Assembly: GCF_000685015.1 (NCBI RefSeq)
Contig: NZ_BAYA01000004.1
Coordinates: forward strand, 434,001-498,000
Reading direction: 5' to 3'
Origin: Paraburkholderia bannensis NBRC 103871
Lineage (GTDB): Bacteria > Pseudomonadota > Gammaproteobacteria > Burkholderiales > Burkholderiaceae
Length of the DNA stretch: 64,000 bases
Shown here one piece after another: positions 36,514 to 47,473 of the stretch (position 1 is the stretch's first letter; every line of letters begins with the position of its first letter). The translations under genes were made by a program, and so were the position numbers. The notes under the pieces are model-generated. The model was not told the origin of the DNA and searched no databases. It saw nothing but the letters and a program-made list of their open reading frames with translations.

Positions 36514-36984
36514 GTGAATCTCAACGCAACCCTGTTTGCGCAAATGGTCGTGTTCCTGATCCTCGCGTGGTTCACGATGAAGTTCGTGTGGCCGCCGTTG
36601 ATCAACGCCCTCGACGAGCGCTCGAAGAAGATCGCTGACGGCCTCGCGGCTGCTGAAAAGGGTAAGCAGGAACTCGAAGCGGCGCACAAGCGCGTAGGCG
36701 AAGAACTCGCTTCGGCCCGTAACGAGGGCCAAAGCCGTATTGCCGACGCTGAGAAGCGTGCACTGGCTGTCGCAGAAGAAATCAAGGCCCAGGCGCAAGC
36801 TGAAGCGGCCCGCATCATCGCTACGGCGAAGGCGGACGCAGACCAGCAGGTGGTCAAGGCTCGCGAAGCACTGCGCGCCGAAGTCGCCGCTCTCGCCGTG
36901 CAAGGCGCTGAACAGATCCTGAAGCGCGAAGTCGATCAGTCGGCTCATGCCGAACTGCTGAATCAACTGAAAGCCGAGCTCTGA
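36514..36984 (+). CDS. atpF: ATP synthase Fo subunit b
   Basis: 156 residues with a GTG start at 36514, preceded by TAAGGAAA. One N-terminal membrane helix ([20 protein letters not shown]) is followed by a long charged coiled-coil stalk rich in Ala, Glu and Lys that links Fo to the delta subunit. atpH begins two bases after its stop. Confidence 0.96.
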   Translation: MNLNATLFAQMVVFLILAWFTMKFVWPPLINALDERSKKIADGLAAAEKGKQELEAAHKRVGEELASARNEGQSRIADAEKRALAVAEEIKAQAQAEAARIIATAKADADQQVVKAREALRAEVAALAVQGAEQILKREVDQSAHAELLNQLKAEL

Positions 36985-36986
36985 TC

Positions 36987-37526
36987 ATGGCCGAACTTGC
37001 AACCATCGCCCGCCCGTACGCAGAAGCCCTCTTTGGCGTAGCCGAAGCAGGGGACCTCGCTGCCTGGTCCACGCTCGTTACGGAGCTGGCACAGGTTGCG
37101 TCCGTGCCCGACGTGATGTCGGTCGCGTCGAGCCCGAAAGTCAGCCATGCCCAGGTCGTCGAGCTGCTGCTCGCGGCGGTGAAGTCCCCGCTCAAGGATT
37201 CGGCCGAGGCCAAAAACCTCGTGCAGATGCTGGTCGCGAATCACCGCCTGGAACTGCTGCCGGAAATCCACACGCAGTTCGAAGCGCTCAAGAACGCCAA
37301 GGCCGGTGCAGCTGACGCGCTGATCGTCAGCGCGTTCCCGCTCGAAGGCGCGCAACTGGACGAACTCGTCGCCAGCCTCGAACGCAAGTTCAAATGCAAG
37401 CTGAAGCCGACCGTCGAGATCGACAAGTCGCTCATCGGCGGCGTACGCGTCACGGTCGGCGACGAAGTGCTCGATACCTCGGTCCGCGCGCGGCTCGCCA
37501 GCATGCAGTCGGCTCTGACCGCCTGA
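36987..37526 (+). CDS. atpH: ATP synthase F1 subunit delta
   Basis: 179 residues. The N-terminal helical domain ([18 protein letters not shown]) caps the alpha3beta3 head. The C-terminal segment [28 protein letters not shown] is the family signature and binds subunit b. It lies directly between atpF and atpA. Confidence 0.97.
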   Translation: MAELATIARPYAEALFGVAEAGDLAAWSTLVTELAQVASVPDVMSVASSPKVSHAQVVELLLAAVKSPLKDSAEAKNLVQMLVANHRLELLPEIHTQFEALKNAKAGAADALIVSAFPLEGAQLDELVASLERKFKCKLKPTVEIDKSLIGGVRVTVGDEVLDTSVRARLASMQSALTA

Positions 37527-37593
37527 ACGCCTCGATCCAAAGGATCGGGCGTGGCGGCTGGCACGCAACAGAATTGAACATCAGGAGCGAATA

Positions 37594-39135
37594 ATGCAAC
37601 TCAATCCCTCTGAGATCAGCGAGCTGATCAAGAGCCGGATCCAGGGCCTTGAAGCGAGCGCAGACGTTCGCAACCAGGGCACCGTGATCTCCGTGACCGA
37701 CGGCATCGTGCGCATCCACGGCCTGTCGGACGTGATGCAAGGCGAAATGCTCGAATTCCCGGGCAACACCTTCGGTCTCGCGCTGAACCTCGAGCGTGAC
37801 TCGGTCGGCGCCGTGATTCTCGGTGAATACGAACACATTTCGGAAGGCGACATCGTCAAGACGACGGGCCGCATTCTGGAAGTCCCGGTTGGCCCGGAAC
37901 TGATCGGCCGCGTGGTCGATCCGCTCGGCAACCCGATCGACGGCAAGGGCCCGATCAACGCCAAGGCGACCGACGCGATCGAAAAGATCGCTCCGGGCGT
38001 GATCTGGCGTGAAGGCGTGTCGCAGCCGGTGCAAACCGGTCTGAAGTCGATCGACGCAATGGTGCCGATCGGCCGTGGCCAGCGTGAGCTGATCATCGGC
38101 GACCGTCAGTGCGGCAAGACCGCAGTGGCCGTCGACACGATCATCAACCAGAAGGGCAAGGATCTCATCTGTATCTACGTCGCCATCGGTCAGAAGGCTT
38201 CGTCGATCCAGAACGTGCTGCGCAAGCTCGAAGAAACGGGCGCGATCGAGTACACGATCGTGGTCGCTGCTTCGGCTTCGGAATCGGCTGCGCTGCAGTA
38301 CCTCGCACCGTACGCCGGCTGCACGATGGGCGAATACTTCCGCGATCGCGGCCAGGACGCCCTGATCATTTATGACGATTTGACCAAGCAAGCCTGGGCA
38401 TACCGTCAGATCTCGCTGCTGCTGCGCCGCCCGCCGGGCCGCGAAGCTTACCCCGGCGACGTGTTCTATCTCCACTCGCGTCTGCTTGAGCGCGCTGCAC
38501 GCGTGTCGGCCGACTACGTCGAGAAGTTCACGAACGGTGAAGTCAAGGGCAAGACGGGTTCGCTGACGGCACTGCCGATCATCGAAACGCAAGCTGGCGA
38601 CGTGACCGCATTCGTTCCGACGAACGTGATCTCGATTACCGACGGCCAGATCTTCCTGGAAACCGACCTGTTCAACGCAGGCATCCGCCCGGCAATCAAC
38701 GCCGGCGTGTCGGTGTCGCGTGTTGGCGGTGCGGCTCAGACCAAGGTCATCAAGAAGCTGTCGGGCGGTATCCGTACCGACCTCGCGCAGTACCGTGAAC
38801 TGGCGGCATTCGCCCAGTTCGCATCGGACCTCGACGAAGCGACCCGCAAGCAGCTCGAGCGCGGCCGCCGCGTCACCGAACTGCTCAAGCAGCCCCAGTA
38901 CCAGCCGCTGCAAGTCTGGGAACTGGCTGTGGCGCTGTTCTCGGCGAACAACGGCTACCTCGACGACATCGACGTTGCCGAAGTCCTGCCGTTCGAAAAG
39001 GGCCTGCGCGAATACCTGAAGTCGAAGCACGCCGACCTCGTCGCGCGCATCGAGGACAAGAAGGACCTGTCGAAGGACGACGAGAACGCGCTCCACGCCG
39101 CTCTCAAGGACTTCAAGAAGTCCGGCGCATACTGA
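37594..39135 (+). CDS. atpA: ATP synthase F1 subunit alpha
   Basis: 513 residues. The non-catalytic nucleotide site is marked by the P-loop GDRQCGKT at residues 169-176 and by the family signature [17 protein letters not shown]. An N-terminal beta-barrel crown and a C-terminal helical bundle are present. It forms the alternating ring with beta in F1. The strong agreement with the family over its whole length shows no truncation. Confidence 0.98.
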   Translation: MQLNPSEISELIKSRIQGLEASADVRNQGTVISVTDGIVRIHGLSDVMQGEMLEFPGNTFGLALNLERDSVGAVILGEYEHISEGDIVKTTGRILEVPVGPELIGRVVDPLGNPIDGKGPINAKATDAIEKIAPGVIWREGVSQPVQTGLKSIDAMVPIGRGQRELIIGDRQCGKTAVAVDTIINQKGKDLICIYVAIGQKASSIQNVLRKLEETGAIEYTIVVAASASESAALQYLAPYAGCTMGEYFRDRGQDALIIYDDLTKQAWAYRQISLLLRRPPGREAYPGDVFYLHSRLLERAARVSADYVEKFTNGEVKGKTGSLTALPIIETQAGDVTAFVPTNVISITDGQIFLETDLFNAGIRPAINAGVSVSRVGGAAQTKVIKKLSGGIRTDLAQYRELAAFAQFASDLDEATRKQLERGRRVTELLKQPQYQPLQVWELAVALFSANNGYLDDIDVAEVLPFEKGLREYLKSKHADLVARIEDKKDLSKDDENALHAALKDFKKSGAY

Positions 39136-39219
39136 TCCGTCCGGGAATCAATCTAGATAAACGGACTGGGGCCTGAGTCGGCGTTCTAGCGCTGACTCAG
39201 GTCGACAAAGGAGCAAGCA

Positions 39220-40104
39220 ATGGCTGGAATGAAGGAAATTCGCGGCAAGATCAAGAGCGTGCAAAACACGCGCAAGATCACCAAGGCGATGGAAATGGTC
39301 GCGGCATCGAAGATGCGCCGCGCCCAGGAGCGCATGCGCGCTGCTCGCCCGTATGCCGACAAGGTCCGCGACATCGCTGCGCACATGAGCCGTGCGAACC
39401 CCGAGTATCGCCACCCGTTCATGGTGGAAAACAACGATGCGAAGGTCGCTGGCGTGATTCTCGTCACGACCGACAAGGGTCTGTGCGGCGGGATGAACAC
39501 CAACGTGCTGCGCGCGACGCTGCAAAAGTTCAAGGAACTGGAAGCGTCCGGCAAGTCGATCGAGGCAACTGCGATCGGCGCGAAGGGCCTCGGTTTCCTG
39601 AACCGTCTGCGCGCAAAGGTCGTCTCGAACGTCGTGCAACTCGGCGACACGCCTCACCTCGAAAAGCTGATCGGCGCCATCAAGGTGCAGCTCGACCAGT
39701 ACTCGGAAGGCAAGATCTCGGCGGTTTACCTGGCGTACACCCGCTTCGTCAACACGATGAAGCAGGAGCCGGTGATCGAGCAACTGCTGCCGCTGTCGAA
39801 CGAGCGCCTGGCCGCTGGTGAAGACGATGGCGCGACGCCGAAGTCGCAATGGGACTACATCTACGAGCCGGACGCGCAAACCGTCGTGGACGAACTGCTG
39901 GTTCGCTATGTCGAAGCACTGGTCTATCAGGCCGTGGCTGAAAACATGGCGTCGGAGCAGTCCGCACGTATGGTCGCGATGAAGGCAGCGTCGGACAACG
40001 CGAAGACGGTCATCAACGAACTGCAGCTCTCGTACAACAAGAGCCGCCAGGCCGCGATTACGAAGGAACTTTCGGAAATCGTCGGCGGCGCAGCAGCCGT
40101 TTGA
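39220..40104 (+). CDS. atpG: ATP synthase F1 subunit gamma
   Basis: 294 residues. The N-terminal helix [20 protein letters not shown] and the C-terminal helix ending [20 protein letters not shown] form the rotating coiled-coil shaft. [14 protein letters not shown] is the central Rossmann-like domain motif. A slightly enlarged loop ([11 protein letters not shown], around residues 205-215) is seen in betaproteobacterial relatives. Confidence 0.97.
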   Translation: MAGMKEIRGKIKSVQNTRKITKAMEMVAASKMRRAQERMRAARPYADKVRDIAAHMSRANPEYRHPFMVENNDAKVAGVILVTTDKGLCGGMNTNVLRATLQKFKELEASGKSIEATAIGAKGLGFLNRLRAKVVSNVVQLGDTPHLEKLIGAIKVQLDQYSEGKISAVYLAYTRFVNTMKQEPVIEQLLPLSNERLAAGEDDGATPKSQWDYIYEPDAQTVVDELLVRYVEALVYQAVAENMASEQSARMVAMKAASDNAKTVINELQLSYNKSRQAAITKELSEIVGGAAAV

Positions 40105-40163
40105 TCGACGCATAGACGCGAACCGATTGCGAAACCGCGCCGGTGTATCCGGTAGGCGAGTGA

Positions 40164-41585
<1,422 letters not shown>

Positions 41586-41664
41586 GGGTTAGTTGCCTAA
41601 GTGCGAACAGGTCATGCGGCCTGTTCGCTACAGCAGCCAATTAATCCCCAAGGAGTCGACACAT

Positions 41665-42090
41665 ATGGCAGCAACCATCAAGGTAGACGTCGTCAGCGCC
41701 GAAGAGAGCATCTTCAACGGCCAGGCGAAGTTCATCGCGCTTCCGGGTGAAGCCGGCGAGCTGGGCATTCTGCCGGGCCACACGCCGCTCATCACGCGGA
41801 TCCGTCCGGGTGCGGTGCGCATCGTGGCCGAAAACGGCGACGAAGAGTTCGTGTTCGTCGCAGGCGGCATTCTCGAAGTGCAGCCGGGCGCCGTGACGGT
41901 GCTCGCCGACACCGCGATCCGCGGCAAGGATCTCGACGAAGCGAAGGCCGCCGAAGCGCGCAAGCGCGCCGAAGAGGCGCTGCAGAACGCCGGTTCGAAC
42001 CTCGAGTACGCTACGGCGCAGGCTGAACTGGCCTACGCAGTGGCGCAACTCGCGGCGATCCAGCGCCTGCGCAAGATGAACCAGCACTAA
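41665..42090 (+). CDS. atpC: ATP synthase F1 subunit epsilon
   Basis: 141 residues from the ATG at 41665, preceded by AAGGAG. The N-terminal beta-sandwich ([37 protein letters not shown]) and the C-terminal helical hairpin regulate and couple gamma rotation. It is the last gene of the atp operon and is followed by two hairpins, the second being the terminator. Confidence 0.97.
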   Translation: MAATIKVDVVSAEESIFNGQAKFIALPGEAGELGILPGHTPLITRIRPGAVRIVAENGDEEFVFVAGGILEVQPGAVTVLADTAIRGKDLDEAKAAEARKRAEEALQNAGSNLEYATAQAELAYAVAQLAAIQRLRKMNQH

Positions 42091-42132
42091 ATACGCGAAT
42101 GCGTGCCCTTCGGGCGCACGCTGGTCGCTTGA

Positions 42133-42164
42133 AACGGGCTCCCCAACGGGAGCCCGTTTTTTTT
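42133..42164 (+). terminator. Terminator of the atp operon
   Basis: Stem AACGGGCTCCC (42133-42143) and GGGAGCCCGTT (42148-42158) with continuing T's to 42164. A second hairpin (GCGTGCCC, TTC, GGGCGCACGC) lies just upstream at about 42099-42120. Confidence 0.92.
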
Positions 42165-42229
42165 CGCCCACGCATTTCAGGGACTTCCCGGGCTTTCGGG
42201 CCAACTTTGGAGCGACATCGGAAAATCAC

Positions 42230-42253
42230 TTGACGTTTACGGAAAGGTAATGC
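42230..42253 (+). promoter_or_regulatory. LiuR-like operator/promoter candidate
   Basis: TTGACG at 42230-42235 begins a partial palindrome, ACGTTTACGGAAAGGT, that differs at two positions from the perfect dyad ACGTTTACGTAAACGT. I recall that dyad as the MerR-type LiuR site of branched-chain amino acid catabolism genes. It lies about 170 bases before the acyl-CoA synthetase start. Confidence 0.3.
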
Positions 42254-42424
42254 GAAATCATGCCTTCGTGTCCGGCGCCGACTTTCTTGACCGACGCGAT
42301 TCGCAGGCCGTCCGGCAAAGGACGCGCTGCGGGTAAAACTTGATGCTGCTGGCCTCAAGGGCGGTGGCACAATGAATTTCAAATCGATTTCAAACGGGAA
42401 CGACAATCCCAGGAGACAGCCACC

Positions 42425-44176
42425 ATGGCAATCGACGCAGCCGCAGCGAACGCCCCGCGCGAAGCGCTCATCGCGCCGAAGGACGGGCTTTCCTACGTGC
42501 GCGGCAGCACCGCCACGCCTCTGAGCGACGCGACCATCGGCGTGTTCTTGCTCGACACCGCGCAGCGCTTTCCCGAACGTCCGGCCGTTGTGTTTCGCGA
42601 GCAGGGTATCCGCTGGACGTGGCGCGAGTTCGCCGACGAAGTGGACGTGCTGGCAGCGGGCTTTCTCGCGCTCGGCATCGAGCCCGGCGATCGTGTCGGC
42701 ATCTGGTCGCCTAATCGCGTGGAATGGCTGCTCACGCAGTTCGCGACGGCGCGTATTGGCGCGGTGCTGGTCAACATCAACCCGGCGTACCGGCTCGCCG
42801 AACTCGAATACGCGCTGAACAAGGTGGGCTGCAAGGCCATCGTCGCGGCGCAGAGTTTCAAGACCTCGAAGTATCTGGAGATGCTGCAGGCGCTCGCGCC
42901 CGAACTCGCGCACGCGACGCCGGGCGACCTCCATGCGGCGAAGCTGCCGGAGCTACGCGCGGTGATCCGCATGTGCGACACCGATACGCCCGGCATGCTC
43001 AATTTCAGCGACGTGATCGAGCAGGGCCGCGAGCGGCTCGCGCAAACAGGCAAGGGTGAGCTGGAGGCGATCGGTGCGACGCTGAGCCCCGACGATCCCA
43101 TCAACATCCAGTTCACGAGCGGCACCACGGGCAACCCGAAGGGCGCAACGCTCACGCATCGCAACGTGCTCAACAACGGGCGCTTCATCGCCATGGCGAT
43201 GCGCCTGACCGAAGAGGATTCGCTCTGCATTCCGGTGCCCCTTTATCACTGCTTCGGCATGGTGCTCGCGGTGCTGGCGTGCGTTTCGGTGGGCGCGAAC
43301 ATGGTGTTTCCTGGCGAGGCTTTCGATCCGCGCGCGACGCTTGAGGCCGTTTCCGACGAGCGCTGCACCGCGTTGCACGGCGTGCCGACCATGTTTATCG
43401 CCGAACTCGATCATCCCGACTTCGCGAGCTTCGATCTCTCGCGCCTGCGCACCGGCATCATGGCGGGCTCGCCGTGCCCGATCGAAACGATGAAGCGCGT
43501 GGTCTCGAAGATGCATCTTGCGGAAATCACCATCGCCTACGGCATGACGGAGACGAGCCCCGTGTCGTTCCAGAGCGCGACCACCGATCCGCTCGACAAG
43601 CGCACGACCACGGTGGGACGCATCCAGCCGCACCTGGAAGTGAAGATCGTCGATGCGCTGGGCAACATCGTGCCCGTGGGCGAAACCGGCGAGCTTTGCA
43701 CGAAGGGCTATTCGGTGATGCGCGGCTATTGGGGCGACGACGCCAAAACGGCCGAGTCGATCGTCGATGGCTGGATGCATACAGGCGACCTTGCAACGCT
43801 CGACGCCGAGGGCTACTGCAACATCGTCGGGCGCCTCAAGGACATGCTGATCCGCGGCGGCGAGAACATCTATCCGCGCGAAATCGAGGAGTTCCTGTTC
43901 CGCCATCCGAAGGTGCAGTCGGTGCAGGTATTTGGCGTACCCGATGCGAAGTATGGCGAGGAAGTGTGCGCGTGGATCGTGCTGCGTCCCGGCGAAGGCG
44001 CGACGGCCGAGGAGATCCAGGCGTTCTGCCAGGGGCAGATTGCGCACTACAAGATCCCGAAGTACATCCGTTTCGTCGATGAGCTGCCGATGACGGTGAC
44101 CGGCAAGGTGCAGAAGTTCGTAATGCGCGCGCGCATGATCGACGAACTCAAGATCAGCGAGCAGAAGACCGCCTGA
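42425..44176 (+). CDS. AMP-forming acyl-CoA synthetase
   Basis: 583 residues, with an AGGAG site before the ATG. It is an adenylating enzyme of the ANL superfamily: P-loop-like [18 protein letters not shown], then GMTETSPVS. The hinge and A8 region is [24 protein letters not shown] followed by [16 protein letters not shown]. The A10 lysine is in [14 protein letters not shown]. It activates a carboxylic acid to acyl-CoA via acyl-AMP. By overall look it belongs with medium- or long-chain fatty acyl or branched acyl ligases. The upstream LiuR-like site hints at branched-chain or fatty acid degradation. It is monocistronic here; a hairpin at 44197-44226 lies past the stop. Confidence 0.9.
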   Translation: MAIDAAAANAPREALIAPKDGLSYVRGSTATPLSDATIGVFLLDTAQRFPERPAVVFREQGIRWTWREFADEVDVLAAGFLALGIEPGDRVGIWSPNRVEWLLTQFATARIGAVLVNINPAYRLAELEYALNKVGCKAIVAAQSFKTSKYLEMLQALAPELAHATPGDLHAAKLPELRAVIRMCDTDTPGMLNFSDVIEQGRERLAQTGKGELEAIGATLSPDDPINIQFTSGTTGNPKGATLTHRNVLNNGRFIAMAMRLTEEDSLCIPVPLYHCFGMVLAVLACVSVGANMVFPGEAFDPRATLEAVSDERCTALHGVPTMFIAELDHPDFASFDLSRLRTGIMAGSPCPIETMKRVVSKMHLAEITIAYGMTETSPVSFQSATTDPLDKRTTTVGRIQPHLEVKIVDALGNIVPVGETGELCTKGYSVMRGYWGDDAKTAESIVDGWMHTGDLATLDAEGYCNIVGRLKDMLIRGGENIYPREIEEFLFRHPKVQSVQVFGVPDAKYGEEVCAWIVLRPGEGATAEEIQAFCQGQIAHYKIPKYIRFVDELPMTVTGKVQKFVMRARMIDELKISEQKTA

Positions 44177-44929
44177 AATTAATCGGGATGCCGAAAGAAT
44201 GGGCTGGCAATAAAGTCAGCCCATTCAAGCCAAAGCTCGCAATGATGGCGTTGCCAATGCGTCGAATCGCATCGACAGATGGCGCTGAAACGATGGGGTG
44301 GGGAAACTGCGGACGAAAAAAAAGCGGGCCTGGAGCCCGCTAAAAACCACACGCTACGGGGTTAGCGCGAGGAGACCAAAGGAGGAGCCGGCTAGAAACG
44401 TATAAAACGCCGGTCACGGCTCCAGCAGGGATGCCCCTTAAGCAAGGGCTTCGGCATGCTGCCGACCGGCCGGTGATCGTGTCCGCTCACACTTTGCACC
44501 GAGCCACATCCGTGTTGAAACCGTTGAAGGCATTGTGGGCGAATTAATGAACCTTGGCGGTAACAAAGTGTTTCAGGTTGTAACGCCCGTCCTATAAGGC
44601 TCCGCGGGATTTTTTGCCATCCTGATCGTTTTGCGGAAGTCATTTTTACCTGCAATTTAATGCGCTGGCAGGCCTTAAAAAAGCACATTGCAGCGCGCCA
44701 TTCCGCGTGCATGATGAAAGCCCCGCAATATGGGCGAAACGCGCGATACGTCACATGAAACGCCCTACGCATAGCGCAGATGCAGCGGGCATTCACGTTC
44801 GCATTCATGTGTGCGATGCAAGGATTCGTCATACCCAATTGCAACGAGTGGTTGCAACTCGTCATATGGTTTAACGAATGATGTCGCGCTGCGAAACGCA
44901 GCGCTTGTGCATGATCGATGCACTGGAAA
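44177..44929. other. Long gap with hairpins between acyl-CoA synthetase and pheC-like gene
   Basis: About 750 bases with no convincing protein gene. Just past the acyl-CoA synthetase, GAATGGGCTG (44197-44206) and CAGCCCATTC (44217-44226) form a perfect hairpin without a T-run. At 44316-44462 there is a minus-strand structured RNA candidate ending in a strong terminator. Between 44470 and 44900 the sequence is locally AT-rich with no clear consensus promoter. Confidence 0.5.
44316..44462 (-). ncRNA. Candidate minus-strand structured small RNA
   Basis: Read on the minus strand there are three hairpins in about 150 nt. The first (44425-44462) has nested stems GCAG/CTGC and CCCTT/AAGGG. The second pairs GGAGCCG with CGGCTCC (44417-44423 and 44384-44390). 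The third is an intrinsic terminator, stem 44335-44341 with 44323-44329, then eight U's (44323-44316). Between hairpins two and three the RNA is pyrimidine-rich, CUCCUCCUUUGG, resembling the 3' end of 16S rRNA. It may instead be the 3' end of the pheC-like transcript, whose gene stops about 470 bases upstream. Confidence 0.4.
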
Positions 44930-45730
44930 TCACTTGAGCCACTTGTCCGAGATTGCCTGGTACTCGCCGCTCGCGCGCAGGAGATGCAGCCACTGGTCGA
45001 CGTATTGCTGGAAGACGACATCGCCGCGCGGCACCATCCATGCTTTCTCGCCGTACTGGAACGGCTTGTCGGGATGCACGGAGCAAAGGCCTGGATTGAG
45101 CTTTTGTTGCAGGAGCGTTTCAGAGGCGTCGGTCACCATCACGTCGGCTTTGCCTGCGAGGATCTGCTTGAAGATCGTCACGTTGTCGGGATAGACGGTG
45201 ATGTTCGCGTGCGTGAAGAACTGCTTCGCGAAGCGCTCGTTCGTGCCGCCGGGATTCACGATGACACGCGTCGCGGGCTGGTCGATCTGCGCAACGCTCT
45301 GGTACTTGCTGACGTCGTCGCAACGCACAATCGGCGTCTTGCCGTCGACCTGATACGGCTCGGTGAAGAACGCGCGCTTCTGTCGTTCGAGCGACGTGGA
45401 CACGCCGCCCACCGCGACGTCGCACTTCGCGAGGAAATCGTTCATCAGGTTCGACCACGTGGTCTTCACGAACTCGGCCTTCACGCCCAGCGACTTCGCG
45501 AGCGACTCGGTCATGTCGATGTCGATGCCTTCGAACGTGCCGTCCTGTTTGTAGAACGAATACGGCTTGTAGTCGCCGGTCGTGCAGGCGCGCAGCGTGC
45601 CGCGCGCGATCACGTCGTCAAGCCGCGAGGCAGGCGCAGCGCTTTCGGCAAAGGCGGACGGCGTGACGGCCAGCGCCGCAACACCAATGCAAAGCAGCGA
45701 GCAAGCCGCGGCGATCCTGTTCTTTTTCAT
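44930..45730 (-). CDS. pheC: Periplasmic cyclohexadienyl dehydratase-like / solute-binding protein
   Basis: 266 residues from the ATG at 45730 (GTGGAG upstream); an upstream in-frame ATG at 45781 is less likely because the signal peptide KKNRIAAACSLLCIGVAALAV starts here, ending near SAFA. The mature protein is a type II periplasmic binding fold. It closely follows Pseudomonas aeruginosa PheC as I recall it: TLRACTTGDYKPYSFYKQDG, VNPGGTNERFAKQF, YPDNVTIFKQILAGKADVMV, TDASE and LCSVHPDKPF. PheC dehydrates arogenate/prephenate to Phe/phenylpyruvate in the periplasm. Homology to transporter receptors means a plain amino-acid-binding role remains possible; no ABC permease is adjacent, which favours the enzyme. 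Confidence 0.7.
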   Translation of the reverse strand: MKKNRIAAACSLLCIGVAALAVTPSAFAESAAPASRLDDVIARGTLRACTTGDYKPYSFYKQDGTFEGIDIDMTESLAKSLGVKAEFVKTTWSNLMNDFLAKCDVAVGGVSTSLERQKRAFFTEPYQVDGKTPIVRCDDVSKYQSVAQIDQPATRVIVNPGGTNERFAKQFFTHANITVYPDNVTIFKQILAGKADVMVTDASETLLQQKLNPGLCSVHPDKPFQYGEKAWMVPRGDVVFQQYVDQWLHLLRASGEYQAISDKWLK

Positions 45731-45946
45731 AGCGGATGTCTCCACGTGCGCGAGGTTGATATCGACGTTTTTAAAGCGCACTGATCGCCGATCTTATGCC
45801 GCGTGCGCACCCGCGATAACCATGGACACTCCGGATAGGCCAGCGCGCCAACTGCGCTTATCCCGGCCATCAGGGCCATGCGCCGGCGGTAGCTCCGGTA
45901 AAATGACCGACTGCTTCCGAATCTAGCGCGCAAGCGCCCTCCGCAC

Positions 45947-47035
45947 GTGGCCCATACTCTTCTGAACGACACCTTCCTGCGCGCCTTGCTGCGCCAGCCG
46001 ACCGAGTACACGCCGATCTGGCTGATGCGCCAGGCGGGCCGCTACCTGCCGGAGTACAACGCCACGCGCAGCCGCGCAGGCAGTTTTCTCGGCCTGGCGA
46101 AGAATCCCGACTACGCGACCGAAGTGACGCTGCAGCCGCTGGAGCGCTATCCGCTCGACGCGGCGATCCTGTTCTCGGACATCCTCACGATTCCCGACGC
46201 GATGGGTCTGGGCCTGTCGTTCCAGCAGGGCGAGGGGCCGAAGTTCGCGCACCCGGTGCGCACCGAGGAAGACGTCGCGAAGCTCGCGGTGCCTGACATC
46301 GGCGCGACGCTCGGTTATGTGACCGACGCCGTGCGCGAAATCCGCCGTGCGCTCACCGACGGCCAGGGGCGCCAGCGCGTGCCGCTGATCGGTTTCTCGG
46401 GCAGCCCGTGGACGCTCGCGTGCTACATGGTCGAAGGCGGCGGCTCGGACGATTTCCGCACCGTGAAGTCGATGCTCTACGCGCGCCCGGATCTGATGAC
46501 GCGCATCCTCGAAGTCAACGCGCAGGCCGTGGCGGCCTACCTGAACGCGCAGATCGAAGCGGGCGCGCAGGCCGTGATGATTTTCGATACGTGGGGCGGG
46601 GCGCTCGCCGATGGTATTTATCAGCGCTTCTCGCTCCAGTACATCCGCCGCGTGGTCGCGCAACTCAAGCGCGAACATGACGGCGAGCGCGTGCCCGTCA
46701 TCACCTTCACGAAGGGCGGTGGCTTGTGGCTCGACGAAATCGCGGAAACCGGCGTCGATGCGGTTGGCCTCGACTGGACGGTCAACCTCGGCCGCGCGCG
46801 CGAGCGTGTGGGCGACCGCGTGGCGCTGCAAGGCAACCTCGACCCGAACGTGCTGTTCGCTTCGCCTGCGGCGATCCGCGAACAGGCGCGTGCGGTGCTC
46901 GACAGCTTTGGCGCGCACCCCGGCCATGTCTTCAACCTGGGCCACGGCATCTCGCAGTTCACGCCGCCTGAAAGCGTCGCTGAGCTGGTCGACGAGGTGC
47001 ATCGCCACAGCCGCGCACTGCACGCGGCAGGGTGA
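45947..47035 (+). CDS. hemE: Uroporphyrinogen III decarboxylase
   Basis: 362 residues with a GTG start at 45947. The family N-terminus follows immediately ([20 protein letters not shown]), and no good upstream ATG exists. The signature [15 protein letters not shown] binds the tetrapyrrole carboxylates; [11 protein letters not shown] and [16 protein letters not shown] are also typical. It removes four carboxyl groups from uroporphyrinogen III to give coproporphyrinogen III in heme synthesis. It is cytosolic and monocistronic by appearance. Confidence 0.97.
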   Translation: MAHTLLNDTFLRALLRQPTEYTPIWLMRQAGRYLPEYNATRSRAGSFLGLAKNPDYATEVTLQPLERYPLDAAILFSDILTIPDAMGLGLSFQQGEGPKFAHPVRTEEDVAKLAVPDIGATLGYVTDAVREIRRALTDGQGRQRVPLIGFSGSPWTLACYMVEGGGSDDFRTVKSMLYARPDLMTRILEVNAQAVAAYLNAQIEAGAQAVMIFDTWGGALADGIYQRFSLQYIRRVVAQLKREHDGERVPVITFTKGGGLWLDEIAETGVDAVGLDWTVNLGRARERVGDRVALQGNLDPNVLFASPAAIREQARAVLDSFGAHPGHVFNLGHGISQFTPPESVAELVDEVHRHSRALHAAG

Positions 47036-47473
47036 ATTCAGTGTGAATTTTTTGTTGCGCCGCAGCGAGCTGGGCTCTCGGCATCAGGGACGCGTGCGGC
47101 GCAACAGGCCATCCAGACGCCATCGCGCCGCTGTCAAGACTTGACTTATACACACTTGTCTCGTTGCGGCGCGCAACAGGGAAAAATTGCCGCAGGGCGA
47201 TATCAAGGGCTGTGAACAATTAATCAGACCCTTGACAGATAAGGCTTTCGCCGCTCCACGGCCATTTGTGCGGTGTCCCACATAATGACGTCGTCAGGCG
47301 GACAGCCGGGCGCTCAAGCCAAGTTCTTAACAAAGTTATCCACAGGCGCGTCGGCGCGGAGCGCGATTGTTCAGCGGAATCCAAAACTTAGCGCGACAAG
47401 TGACGTTCTGCTTGAAGTTCGCCCGTCCGTGCGCCAGCGCACTGTCCACGCGTCGTCGGCAATGGGGTAGCGC
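47036..47473. other. hemE-priA gap with consensus DnaA boxes
   Basis: About 437 bases with no gene. It has two exact DnaA boxes of the TTATMCACA class: TTATACACA at 47146-47154 and TTATCCACA at 47336-47344. A 13-bp palindrome GTCAAGACTTGAC (47133-47145) abuts the first. TTGACA at 47232-47237 could be a -35 but no good -10 follows at 17 bases. priA starts 130 bases after the second box. Confidence 0.6.

Noticed and set aside
44316..44462. 6S RNA, RNase P RNA or signal recognition particle RNA
   Set aside because: None of their hallmark conserved motifs is present.
44392..45021. Minus-strand open frame overlapping the pheC-like gene and the hairpin region
   Set aside because: No family features, low-complexity start, and its 3' part is the structured RNA candidate.
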